Assembly: GCA_963693315.1 (NCBI GenBank) | Contig: OY856186.1 | Coordinates: forward strand, 287,448,930 to 287,512,929 | DNA length: 64,000 bases | From: Diogma glabrata | Lineage: Eukaryota > Arthropoda > Insecta > Diptera > Cylindrotomidae | Direction: 5' to 3' | Shown here: in pieces, positions 46,166 through 56,886 of the stretch | How positions within the stretch are numbered: position 1 is the stretch's first letter | Layout of the letters: each line of letters starts with the position of its first letter | Program-made: the position numbers and the translations under genes | Notes under the pieces: model-generated | What the model was told of the DNA's origin: nothing | What the model saw: the letters and a program-made list of their open reading frames with translations, nothing else | Databases searched by the model: none

Positions 46166-48095
46166 TTGGAAGGAGGTTCTGGGTCACCCAGGTTGTGGGT
46201 TGTAGAAGCCAACAAAGAACATCAAAATTTTAAAGAAGTCGTTATAGGGAAAACTTTAGTTAGATCGGATGCTGATTACAAAATACCAGTAAGAGTTTTA
46301 AATCTGTCAGATACGCAGAAAACAATGAAAAAAGGATCAATCATAGGACAATGTGAAGAGGTAGCTAAAATAATAAAGTGCGAGCAGAAAAACATCAATT
46401 GCTCGGTCAACACAAAACAACAAAAGGCAGAAATGGAGCAACTTGTGCAGAAATGGACAGAAGGGCTTTCAGAAGAACAGAAGAAAGCAGCACGTCAATT
46501 GCTGGAGCGGCACAAGTCTGTATTCTGTAGTACACCTGAAGGGAATGGCAGAACCAATATGGTAAAACATCGTATTGACACCGGAGCAGAAAAGCCGATA
46601 CGCCAGGCACCAAGACGATTACCATTAGTTAAAAGAGAGGAAGCTGATAAAATGGTGAGAGATATGAAAGAAGCTGGTGTGATTGAGCCTTCAGACAGTC
46701 CCTGGAGCTCACCTGTGGTGTTAGTTGGCAAGAAAGATGGGAGCTTGAGATTTTGTGTTGACTACAGGAAACTAAACATAGTTACGAAGAAGGATAGCTA
46801 CCCATTGCCTAGGATTGATGATACACTGGATACATTATCGGGCTCAAAATTGTTTTCAACATTGGATCTGCAGAGTGGTTACTGGCAGGTTGAAGTTGCG
46901 GATGAAGATCGGGAGAAAACAGCGTTCAGTGTAGGGAATGGACTATGGCAATTTAATGTCATGCCATTTGGGTTATGCAACGCGCCCGCAACTTTCGAGA
47001 GATTAATGGAACGGGTACTAAAAGGCTTGCGCTGGAAAACATGCCTTGTATATTTGGATGACATCATCGTCATGGGAAAAGACTTTGATGACCACTTGAG
47101 GAACTTGGCGAAGGTACTGGAAAGGTTGCAAGCAGCCGGTTTAAAGTTAAGTCCCAAAAAGTGTTCACTTTTCAAGGAAGAAGTAAAATATTTGGGACAC
47201 AAGGTTACGGCAATGGGAATTCATACAGATTCTGACAAGATTGCAGCAGTTATGAACTGGCCAAGACCAAAGAACCTACATAAACTACGAAGCTTCCTTG
47301 GATTGTGCACATATTACAGACGGTTTGTGCCAGGATTCGCCAACGTTGCCAAAAGTCTGCATGAGTTAACCAGAAAAGATAAGGCATTTGAATGGAATGA
47401 ACCTCAAGAACAAGCATTTGTGGAGCTCCGAAAGAGGTTATAATACGGCTCAAATTCTGTCCTATCCTATACCAAATGTTCAGTTTATTTTGGATACTGA
47501 TGCCAGTAATGAAGGTATAGGAGGAGTCTTGTCGCAGAATATAGATGGTCAGGAAAAGGTGATAGCTTATTTCTCGAAAATGCTATCCAAGCCGGAGCGA
47601 AATTATTGTGTAACTCGAAAGGAATTATTGGCTATTGTGGAATCCGTCAAACATTTCCATAAATACTTGTATGGTCAGAAATTTCATCTCAGAACTGACC
47701 ATGGAGCGTTAAGGTGGTTACTCCAGTTCAAAAATCCAGAGGGACAAGTAGCACGTTGGATCGAACGGTTACAGGCGTACGATTTGGACATTGAACATCG
47801 AAAGGGTACTGCACATGGGAACGCTGATGCATTATCGAGACGACCCTGTCAAGTTGAATGCAAGCATTGCAGTCGTCAAGAAAATAAGGAGAACATCATC
47901 GATGTACGATTACTACAAGTGCTACCTGACGATGAATGGACTGCTGAAGCCATAAGAAAAGATCAATTAGAAGATCCGGATCTTGCACCCATCATCGAGT
48001 TCAAGGAAAAGGGTTGCAAACCAGTATGGGGAGAAATTTCTGATAAAACCCCAACTTTGAAGGCGTACTGGCGCAATGGGACAGTCTCCAGTTAG
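46166..48095 (+). pseudogene. Reverse transcriptase and RNase H, one frameshift
   Basis: 46166-47443 is RT: fingers PIRQAPRRLPLVKREEADKM, RFCVDYRKLNIVTKKDSYPL, FSTLDLQSGYWQVEV, FNVMPFGLCNAPATFERLME, catalytic YLDDIIV at about 47050, and thumb RSFLGLCTYYRRFVPGFANV. The frame breaks near 47440, and RNase H continues at 47388-48095 in another frame: ILDTDASNEGIGGVL, ELLAIVES, LRTDHGALRWLL and GTAHGNADALSRRP. A further one-base loss near 48069 and a TAG near 48111 interrupt the link to integrase. It copies element RNA into DNA and degrades the RNA strand. Confidence 0.92.
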
Positions 48096-48157
48096 AGAAT
48101 GGATGCCTAAAGAAAATATAGGAAAGTTCAGATGGCAAGATAAAGCAATCCCTTACA

Positions 48158-48569
48158 GTGGTACCAAAAGGGAAAATAGAAGCAGTACTGAAGGAGTATC
48201 ACGAAGGAACGAGTAGAGGTCACCTTGGGATCAATAAGACTCTTGCAAAAATACGACAACGGTTTTACTGGTCAGGGACTCGGCAATCAATTGTGGAGTG
48301 GTGTCAAAAATGCGATAAATGTGCGGCGGTGAAAGGACCCGCACGAAGAAGTCATGGAAAAATGAAGCAATACAATGTAGGTGCTCCATTCGAAAGGATC
48401 GCAATGGATGTAGCGGGACCATTTCCAACAACTGATAATCAGAATAAATATGTGCTTGTGATCATGGACTACTTCAGTAAGTGGCCGGAAGTGTGTGCGA
48501 TTCCCAACCAGGAAGCAACCACAATCGCTGAAGCTGTGATAAATAATTGGATTAGCCGCTATGGAGTTT
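48158..48569 (+). pseudogene. Integrase, N-terminal part, split by insertion
   Basis: HHCC zinc-binding domain: EYHEGTSRGHLGINKTLAKI and WCQKCDKCAAVK supply the two His and two Cys. The catalytic core starts with AMDVAGPFP (first acidic residue of the DDE triad) and VIMDYFSKWPEV. The frame is cut after SRYGV by the non-LTR element at 48570 and resumes at 54315. The open frame formally runs into the poly-T tract. Confidence 0.93.
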
Positions 48570-49069
48570 TTTTTTTTTTTTTTTTATTTATTCAGTAACA
48601 AGAGTTTTTAAGTACAATATAAAAAAATTAGTAATTTAAAAATTTTTAATTTTTTTTCCTTATTAAAACAACTTAAGCCGCTCCAGTGTAATAATACAAT
48701 TAAGGAGCTTCCCAGCCAAACAAATGCAAGATTCAATAAACCACAAGTCAATAAGATACATAAAAAAAGTATTACTAAGTAAGATAATACATCACTTGAA
48801 CATCCAGCGTATGAGCAACTTCCCTGTGGCCACTATAATTTGTACTACTTTATATAGCAACCAACGCGAGATCAACTTTGTAAATAGCAAAAATTTAATT
48901 AAGATATTGTTTTGTTATTACTCGCTAAACACGGTGAATCGTCTACGAACCATCTACGAACCGTTTACGAACATCATTGTTCGTTTACGGTTCGCAAACG
49001 ATTCGCAAACGACCCACCATGCTCAGCGGGCACTAATCAGTTATCGTCCTTAATACACACTTCGCCCAA

Positions 49070-49087
49070 TTTTGATAAGCATTAGTG

Positions 49088-49124
<37 letters not shown>

Positions 49125-49179
49125 TTTAATTTTTTAATTTTTTTTTTTTTTTTTTTTTTCTTAATATTTTTATTATTGT

Positions 49180-49214
<35 letters not shown>

Positions 49215-49260
49215 CTATTTTATTGTTTTTTTGACACCAATGCTTATCAAATTCCTATGT
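49070..49260. repeat. Inverted repeat flanking poly-T tracts in the 3' UTR
   Basis: TTTGATAAGCATTAGTGT (about 49072) faces ACACCAATGCTTATCAAA (about 49234), enclosing ~150 bp of almost pure T in several runs. Close by, 48932-49012 is another palindrome of CGTTTACGAAC / GTTCGTTTACGG units. Confidence 0.75.
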
Positions 49261-49271
49261 TAGAAAAGATG

Positions 49272-52251
49272 TTAAAAAAGATAAAGCAATCTTTCATTGA
49301 TGATCCATGTTTTGAACTTTCTTTTGAAACTGTTGACAGATCTACACCCACGAATTTCTTCAGGAATGTTATTGTAAGTTAATGGTCCTATGTATTTAAT
49401 TCTTTGTTTACCGTAGTTGGTACGTACCATTGATACACTAAGGTTTTGTCTTGTTCGTGTATTGTATTCATGTTGTTGTTCATGAAAAGATAAGTTGCCA
49501 CTGGAGTTTCTTTGTATGTTATTGTACATCCACACTCCAACTTTAAACCTGTAAAGAGCATAGATGGGAAGGATGCCTTGAGAAATAGATGTGTAAAGTT
49601 GTAATGTTGAGGTACGAGGTTCCGCTCTATACAAAAATTTAACAACCTTGTTTTGCATCACCTGTAAAGCATTTCCACAGACTCCACCTTTAGATCCCCA
49701 TATCTCCAACATATACGTTAGATGAGAATGCACGAGAGAAAAGTAAATAAGTTTCAACACATGAGTCGGTATTATGTATCTAAATTTACCGATGATACCC
49801 ACAGCTGGAGCTATTTTCTTCATTATGTATTCAATGTGTTGATCCCAGTTTAGCGTATTACCAATCTGTAGCCCTAGATATTTAACATTCACTGATTCCT
49901 TAATAGTAATCCCATTTAAACTAAACTCTGTTTGGTCAATATTTTTATGAGGTGCTCTAAATTGTAAGAACTTGGTTTTATTAATATTGATAGTGAGTCT
50001 GTTTATTCTAAAGTATTCGACAAGAATTTCCAGGTCATGCTTAATTAGGGTTATATTTTCATGTTCATTTTCGCCAGGATAAAACAAGGAGGAGTCGTCA
50101 GCAAACAATAAAAGTACACCATGCAGTGGTAGTTGTGCCATGTCATTGATAAATATCAAAAATAACAGAGGTCCAAGTACACTGCCTTGTGGCACTCCTA
50201 TATTGACATCTAGGTGACTACTTTTCCACTCACCATTAGCTACGAATTGAGTTCTATCGTTAAGGTAGTTTTCGATAAGTTTATGCATATCTCCGTTGAT
50301 ACCTGCGTAGCTTAATTTCAGAAGAAGAAGCATGTGATCGATTGTATCGAACGCCTTGCTGAGATCCAAAAAAATACCACCTACTATCATATGATTTTCT
50401 ATATTTTCAAGTAAGAAATCCAGGAGTTCCAATGCCGCCGTCGAGGTTGACAGTTTCGGCCTAAACCCAAAAAGTTTGATTCTTCAAGGAAATTATAGAG
50501 CCTTATAAATATTAATTTTTCAAGTACTTTGTTGAATATCGGCAACACCGAGACAGGTCGATAGTTTTCAAGCTTTTCTCTATCTCCTTGCTTGAAGATC
50601 GGGGTGACTTTTTGAATCTTCAATAATTTAGGAAAAATTCCCGTTGAAAAACATAAGTTAGCAAGCCTACATAATGCGGGACTTACGGAATCGTGACAAA
50701 CTTTGATAGATTTAACCGTGATTCCATCATACCCGGCACTTTTGTTTGAATCAAGCGACTTGATTAGCTCGGCCACTTCATTGACCTGTACCTGGTCAAG
50801 AGTCATACTAATTTCAGGGTCTTTTAGATTATTCCACTTGTTAATGTCATCATCAGGAAATCTAGCGATTGAGTCACTCATTTGTTTTCCAACATTAGCA
50901 AAATATTGGTTAAACACATCCGGTATTTTTCCAGGTTCAGTGTACGAGTGTCCTGTGTCGCTTGTTATTTTATTTATGACTGTTACGTGCTGTCTACCCA
51001 TTACGCTATTGATTTCCCTCCAGGTGGCCTTGGGATCACCGTTGACTTTACCAAATTTTTCAGTGTAGTAGTTATTACGTAGATCATTTAAGCAATTTTT
51101 AAGCAGATTGCTAATATTAGTCACTCTATTTTGCAAGTCATAATCACCGGGGTTCTTTTTCAGTTTTTTTCGAAGGTTGTTTTTTCTATGAATTAGTTTG
51201 ATAGTCTCCGGAGTTATCCATGGGCATAAGAGGAATTTCGCCTTAATTTTTTTTCCCTTATCGTTGTTGACTTGTTTATGCTTTCCCTTAAGTTGGTTAC
51301 AAGGTACTCGCACAGATCATCAGGATTTTGAAACTGTTCGATAATATAATTACTGAATTTGTGTATGAGGTCACTCTTTACCTCATTGTAGTCAATTTTT
51401 ATAGTTTTATGTATAACATATTTCGTATCTCTATTCATTCTGAGGTTTAATTCAAGAATCATTGTGTTATGATCACTTATTTTCCTGTCTGTGCATATTG
51501 TAGAGATGTCCATGCATGTGTTGTTTGCAAAATTACAGATAATGTGATCAATAGTAGTGGAGGTCAACGGTCTAGTAATGTTTTTGTTGCAGATGGTGAA
51601 GTTGTTTGTTTCGCATAATAATTTGAAACTTTGTGTATATCTATGGTCAGCAATAGTATCTATATTGGAATCCCCTAGCATGAGCAGAGGTTTGTTGCTA
51701 AATTGTTCCATTTTGTTATCAAAATATGACAGAAATTCCTTTGTGCACAGTTTGGGCGACCGGTAGTATGAAAAAATAGTCAATGGTTTAGAGTTAATGC
51801 AAATTCCAGGTAATTCTATTTCAACGCTGTTTATGAAACCAGTTTTTATTTCAATAGTAGTGAAATCTAAGTCATTATGCACATAAGTAACATGACCTCC
51901 GTACCCGTCTTCCCTACATGAAAATACAGCATTATATTCAGGTAATTTGTACAAATTTATCAAATGATCAAATATCCATGTCTCCCCTATGGCGATAATA
52001 TGTATCTTATGTGGGATTAGAAACAGAAGTTGCTTGAATTCATTGAATTTATCAATAGATGATATGCTATGCGCATTCAAGATTAAGACTTTCAGATTTG
52101 TTACATTCACTGATTCAGCTGAATACTCGTTGATGTTATTATAAAACTTATTAGTGATATTTGTGTGGTTCATATTGTAATGACAAACAAATGCAAGAAA
52201 AAATAAATAAATAAATAGACCAAACTTTATGCTCATACCCTGGATATCCAA
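49272..52251 (-). pseudogene. Non-LTR ORF2: endonuclease and reverse transcriptase, two frameshifts
   Basis: Three overlapping frames. 52251-51214 is an APE-like endonuclease (IAIGETWIFD, SYYRSPK, MLGDSNID, and KISDHNTM near the end). 51313-50399 and 50432-49272 give the reverse transcriptase: SAGYDGITVKSIKVC, ENYRPVSVLPIFNKVLEKLI, GIFLDLSKAFDTIDH, GVPQGSVLGPLLFLIFINDM, catalytic FADDSS, then VKYLGLQIG. The C-terminus has YNTRTRQNLSV and ends INERLLYLF; there is no RNase H domain. Frameshifts lie near 51.25-51.31 kb and 50.43-50.48 kb. It nicks target DNA and reverse-transcribes element RNA. Confidence 0.9.
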
Positions 52252-52368
52252 ACAGAGCTAACTAGAAAAGAAAGATAACAAAAATAAACAAAAAGAAAAA
52301 TAATATAAAATAATTTAAAAACAATTTAAAAAGACAGAAAAAAATTTAAAAGAGGTCAAGAAAATTTT

Positions 52369-53367
52369 TTATACTTTACTATTTTTAGGTTTATTTGGCT
52401 GGGTAATGTTGAGGATGAGGTTGTTGAGTTGTTGATTTGATTTAATCCAAATGGCTGGTTCGTTGCTAGTTTTCCTGACTATTATACGCCCATTCACAGT
52501 ATACACGTATTTGAAATTGAAATCAGACTTCAGAGTAAGAGCCCTTAAGAACAATTTATGTGTTTCTGCCGTTAATAACTCCTGTATAAAAATATTACTA
52601 GTGATTTCACAGTCCTTCAGTTTTCGTTTAAGACTCAAGATGTTGTTACGTTGGGCTGAAGATCGCAGTTCGACCAATATAGGTCCCTTCTTTGTATCGT
52701 CGCCGCTTTTTCCTATTTCATACACGCTAAGAATTTGATCCTCATTAATTTCAGGAACTAGGGTTTTAATGACTTCTAGAACTTTAGATTTGTTACTTGC
52801 TTCTGTTTTATGTAAACCTCTGATGACAAGTTTGTTTGTTAAATCCTTTTGCTCGTGCCTGTTGGTTAGGATGCTGAGCTGCTCAATTTTTAGATTTTGT
52901 GCTTCAATTGTTTTTGATTGGGTTTCGAGAGTTCTTTCTGCTGTTTTCAACTTTACCAGTACGTCTTCGTATTTGTTGGTGATTGCTTCCAATTTTGCTT
53001 TGCAGTCCTCCAATAATGATTCAAAATTATTTAGTCTAGCTATAACTGCTTCCAGGTTTATACTCGAGATACCTCTCTCGGTTATTGTTTCCTTCTCTTC
53101 GTTTATATCTGTAAATTTAGTATTGTATGAGCTATGGTTGCGACTGTCATCAACAGTTCCTATACAAATGCTACAAACCCAAGATGTTTTGTTACGATAG
53201 ATCGAGTTAAATTCGTCAGTACTTATTTCAGTACAGCGGACGTGGATCCACTCACCGCAGCTGTTGCACTGTAGAGCTCGTTGTCTACTCGTTACTTCTT
53301 TGGGACACAGTCCACAAATGTACTTAGTTATTGACTTAGTTGTAGTCTTCTGCTTACTGTTACTCAT
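52369..53367 (-). CDS. Non-LTR ORF1: PHD-type finger, coiled coil, FP-like domain
   Basis: 332 residues, intact. An N-terminal zinc finger of PHD type spans about residues 17-68: CGLCPKEV, CNSCGEWIHVRC, then WVCSIC. A heptad-rich coiled coil follows at about 105-170 (INLEAVIARLNNFESLLEDC onward). The C-terminal half (NKLVIRGLHKTE, GPILVELRSSAQRNNI, IFIQELLTAETHKLFLRA, NGRIIVRKT) resembles the C-terminal domain shared by insect non-LTR ORF1 proteins and baculovirus FP25K-type proteins. Such ORF1 proteins bind element RNA. ATG at 53367 is the first good start after the repeat-rich 5' UTR. Confidence 0.88.
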   Translation of the reverse strand: MSNSKQKTTTKSITKYICGLCPKEVTSRQRALQCNSCGEWIHVRCTEISTDEFNSIYRNKTSWVCSICIGTVDDSRNHSSYNTKFTDINEEKETITERGISSINLEAVIARLNNFESLLEDCKAKLEAITNKYEDVLVKLKTAERTLETQSKTIEAQNLKIEQLSILTNRHEQKDLTNKLVIRGLHKTEASNKSKVLEVIKTLVPEINEDQILSVYEIGKSGDDTKKGPILVELRSSAQRNNILSLKRKLKDCEITSNIFIQELLTAETHKLFLRALTLKSDFNFKYVYTVNGRIIVRKTSNEPAIWIKSNQQLNNLILNITQPNKPKNSKV

Positions 53368-53606
53368 ATTCCACTTTGCAATTGTACTAATTGCCCAAAT
53401 ACTGCTGTTATATGAAGTTAGTTGGTTCCCGTGAAGCTATGAAGGTTTGTTTCTTTTTTAATTTATAGATGAGTTTGATTAACGGTGTACAAGAAACAAA
53501 CAAAAATAACAAGATGAGTTTGAATTTCGGTGTACAAAAAACAAACAAGAATATCAGATTCCTGTATAGCAGCGAGAGAAGATTATTAGACTCTGATATA
53601 ACTATA

Positions 53607-54085
53607 AAAAAGTTTTCCACTATTGATAGTTAATTATTTATTTTGTCCAGTTATTTAATTTTAGCACTGTACACATGCAACAGAAAACATCACCATACTT
53701 TATTTTTAAAATGATTGAAAGAAATTGATCAACATTACGCACAATAATAGTTCATATTCATGTATAGCTATGAAATGATTATAACTGGTATAACTGTGAA
53801 AAAGTTTTCCACTTTTGATCATGTGATAGTTTTTTATTTATTTTATCCAGTTATTTAATTTTAGCACTGTACACATGAAACAGAATACATAACCATACTT
53901 TATTTTTAAAAAAGAAAAGGTTATCCACTTTTGATCATGTGATAGATTTTTTATTTATTTTATCCAGTTATTTAATTTTATCACTGTACACATGAAACAG
54001 AAAACGTAACTATACTTTATTATTTTTTAAATTGATAAATATTAAGCACAACAATTATTCATATTCATGTATGGCTATGAAAAGT
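53607..54085 (-). repeat. Tandem repeats in the non-LTR 5' UTR
   Basis: Three diverged units with AAGTTTTCCACTTTTGATCA, TTATCCAGTTATTTAATTTT and CACTGTACACATG (starting near 53608, 53799 and 53916). Two units also share the CATATTCATGTAT.GCTATGAAA segment. Near 53466-53552 a separate ~45-bp unit is duplicated (GATGAGTTTGA..CGGTGTACAA). Repeated 5' UTR units are often promoter monomers; that role is inferred. Confidence 0.75.
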
Positions 54086-54314
54086 TTATACGTAAAACAA
54101 TTTTACAATAATAATCATTCCCTTCTTCGAATATTCAACTTTATAACATTAACTTCGACACTGAATTCAAAATACCGGACACATAACAATGGCCATATGG
54201 TCAATAAGAGTTGCTTTTTTTAAAAATTAGGAGTATAAGTTTCGGCAAAAACAGCAATAGACAATATAATTTGCCAAGCACAACAAGTTAAAAAAATTGT
54301 CACATATATGAGTT

Positions 54315-55004
54315 CCTATGGAGATCCACACCGATCAGGGACGGAACTTCGAGTCAGCTGTATTCCAGGAAATTTGTCAAATGCTGGGGATTAACAAAAC
54401 GAGGACGACAGCTTCACACCCACAGTCAGATGGGATGGTTGAGAGATTCAATGCTACTTTGGAGGAATTTCTAGCTAAAGTGGTCAGTAAGAACCAACGT
54501 AACTGGGATCAACACATTCCTTTATTTTTGATGGCATACAGATCAGCAGTTCATGACACCACGACCATGACACCAGCTCAAACTATTTTTGGAAGTGATT
54601 TAAGACTTCCTGGTGACCTCAAATTTGGAGCAGTACCATCAACATCATTGTCTGCGCAAGAATACGTCAACCGAATCAGGGAGAACCTTGAGGATATTCA
54701 CAAGCTTGTTCGGCGGAAGATACAACTGACCAGTGATAGAATGAAAGCCCGATATGATATACGATCTAATAATAAAGGTTTCGAAGAAGGACAATTAGTA
54801 TGGCTACACAACCCACAACGAAAACGAGGGTTATCACCAAAACTGCAAGCTGCATGGGAAGGACCTTACAACATTATAACCAAGTTGAATGACGTGGTTT
54901 ATAGAATTAAGAAAGGACATCGAGGCAAAGCGAAAGTAGTACATTTGGAAAGATTGGCCTTATACAAAGGAGAGCTAGATCCTGTTCGGGACGAACAGGC
55001 TTAA
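54315..55004 (+). pseudogene. Integrase, C-terminal part, and GPY/F module
   Basis: Continuation of the interrupted integrase. The second and third catalytic residues are in IHTDQGRNFES and SHPQSDGMVERFN. The C-terminal region has LVWLHNPQRKRGLSPKLQ then WEGPYNIITKLNDVVYRIK, a GPY/F module typical of Ty3/gypsy integrases, ending VRDEQA and a TAA at 55002-55004. No frame for an envelope follows. The sequence is intact apart from the insertion. Confidence 0.93.
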
Positions 55005-55015
55005 GTGGAGGGTAT
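55003..55015 (+). other. Polypurine tract
   Basis: AAGTGGAGGGTAT directly before the right LTR; the likely plus-strand primer. Confidence 0.7.
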
Positions 55016-55672
55016 TGTTACGATTGCAGAAAAATCTAGACGATTACAGAAAAATCTAGACGATTACGGTCACTTCTAGGAAATTCAAATCAACAAAATA
55101 CTACACAGATTAATGAAATGAATATTGTTGTTGTTGTCTCTTCTTAGAAATAGGGTCAACATAAACGATTTTATGAATCAAATCAACATAACGTAAAATA
55201 ATCGAATATTCTAATATTTTCTCAAGGTTTCTGGAAAGTGATGTCGAATTATGTAGAAGTATTGCAGAAGGTATATAAGAAAATTACTTCTTGTAGTTTT
55301 TAATTAGTTTATTTTAAACCTGCGATAGTGAAGTTGAAATTATAAAAGTGATATTTAAATTAGTTTTTGTAAATAAAGTTTAAAGTGTTATTAAGTAGAA
55401 ATAATTTGTGTATTATTTTAAACGTTGTATTACTGGAAATTTCTAGAATCAACCGTTGGAGTTTCTGAAGCTGTTGAAAGAATATTCTAGTTAGGAATAT
55501 TGTTCGCTGTATTGTTTTCCTGTTGTTGTGTAACAATTAAGTTGTGGAATACTTAATAAAACCTGGTGTGTTTGCTTACTAATCAGTGATCGAACTCAGA
55601 AAGAGATTGGGAATTACGTTTATCGAATTGTGAGTTAGGCCAATTCGAAGGAAGGTTGAGAAAAACGTAACA
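55016..55672 (+). repeat. Right LTR
   Basis: 657 bp. Differs from the left LTR at about four sites: AAAGTGTTATT for AAAGAGTTATT, an extra GT in CTGGTGTGTTTG, GAAGGAAGG for GAAGTAAGG, and an added G near the end. Confidence 0.95.
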
Positions 55673-55799
55673 GTATTATATGACTGAACTGAATTTTGTT
55701 ATAAAGTAAAACATTTGGCTACAGAAAGCTAACGATTTTGAAGGAAAATGTAAATATACAAAACAAAACTATTTATGAGTAACTGGCTTACAACATAAG

Positions 55800-55959
55800 T
55801 TTATTGATTTTAATGAAAGTGCCAATGAATCAGCAGACGGTATGTTTAGCTGTATTTCTGAGTTCTTACAAACTTTTAATTTAAGTTTTTCGAGTGTTAC
55901 CGCATTGGAGTCTGATAACATAAATGCGAATTTGTATGCCATTATTCATTATAAATAAA
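55800..55959 (+). pseudogene. hAT-like transposase scrap
   Basis: Reads FIDFNESANESADGMFSCIS, LQTFNLSFSSVTALESDN and INANLY, ending in a stop. This corresponds, from memory, to the segment just before and including the ADN.N.NFG motif of the transposase family also seen at 1103-1536. Part of the outer 43043-56142 element. Confidence 0.6.
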
Positions 55960-56886
55960 TCAATTAGCATTACAGAAATAACGCCCATACATTCATACTT
56001 ACACCAAACCGAAACCTAATTTAAAAAAAAAAAATTATTTTATAACTGAAAAATGAAGTGGCACAAATCCAGCGAGTTTTTTAGTTTTAAGACCGTAGGG
56101 GTAGTGTGTGTGATTTTGAAACTTTTAAAACGTGGCAACCCTTATTGGACTTTTACAAAACAACTACAAAACAGTTTAACGATTATTACGTTTCTAAAAA
56201 TTTAAAACAACTTGGAATTAGTACTATTTTTAGTGTTTTTTTCTGTTTCAGATTAGGACTTCTCTCCCGGGATCCCGTTGTCCCGGTATCCCGCAGTGAA
56301 AAAGACTCATGAGAAATCCCGGGAATCAGGCTGATTCCCGGGATTTCCCGTAATGCAGAAAATTATTTGATATTAGATTTAAAACTATCTTTTTAGAAAA
56401 ATTTATTAATTTTAATTATGTTATGTTAATTATATTAATTTTAAATACCATACAATACATATAGGCATTTTTTATGCAATATTTTGCTAGCAAAAGTTAA
56501 ATACGTTAAAGCCAATTTCATTTTACATGCGCCTATAATATATAAAAATTCAATTTAATTTTTATTTAAATTCCCTAAATATAAATATAAAACAGAACAC
56601 ATATGTGAACAATATTTCACTATAGCATGATCAGTCATCCATAAAACGAATAACGATTTTGTTAGTGGATCATTTTGCTGGCAGTGGTAAATGGCTGTTT
56701 AGAAATTACCTAACGAAATTTTTGCTGTTTTAAGTATATGAACCACTTGTATCTACAGCTTCAACATTGAAGTTACACGAAAAAATGGATACCCCTATTT
56801 GAAATGACACATGTGCGGCAAATGTTATTGAATGTTCATATGATGTCCGAAAAGTCATAAAGGAAATGAAAATCTATAAAGCAACT

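Larger units (their letters stand above)
48570..54306 (-). mobile_element. Non-LTR retrotransposon of the CR1/Jockey group, inserted in integrase
   Basis: Minus-strand element. The poly-T at 48570-48585 is its poly-A tail and the 5' end is near 54306. Flanks TATGGAGTT (48561-48569) and TATGAGTT (54307-54314) form an imperfect target duplication. It encodes ORF1 (52369-53367) and an APE endonuclease plus reverse-transcriptase ORF2 (49272-52251). Long 5' UTR with tandem repeats; a ~700-bp 3' UTR with large T tracts. Near full length. The exact clade (CR1, L2 or Jockey) is not settled. Confidence 0.93.
43467..55672 (+). mobile_element. Ty3/gypsy LTR retrotransposon, complete but disrupted
   Basis: TGTTACG..CGTAACA LTRs (654 and 657 bp), perfect 4-bp target duplication GTAT (43463-43466 and 55673-55676), a primer-site region after the left LTR, a purine-rich tract before the right LTR, and gag, protease, RT, RNase H and integrase in Ty3/gypsy order. 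No envelope-like frame. Without the 5.7-kb non-LTR insert it would be about 6.5 kb. The LTRs differ at about four places, so insertion is recent, yet the genes carry several frameshifts and stops. Confidence 0.95.
43043..56142. mobile_element. hAT-like element, outer shell of a three-level nest
   Basis: AGGGTTGCCACG at 43043-43054 and its exact complement CGTGGCAACCCT at 56131-56142. The shell sequence is split by the LTR retrotransposon at 43467. A transposase scrap of the hAT/ZBED type lies at 55800-55959, between the LTR and the right end, which supports the assignment. Target duplication not evident. The element without inserts would be about 0.9 kb. Confidence 0.65.

Noticed and set aside
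53607..54085. CRISPR-like regular repeats
   Set aside because: Units are long, diverged, AT-rich and adjoin ORF1 of a non-LTR element in a eukaryotic genome; no cas genes.
54318..55004. A stand-alone integrase-like gene
   Set aside because: It is the second half of the integrase split by the non-LTR insertion, as the flanking duplication shows.
43042..56146. 8-bp target duplication for the outer hAT-like element
   Set aside because: The flanks (TCTGGCGT and TATTGGAC) do not match well; I keep the element on its ends and transposase scrap only.
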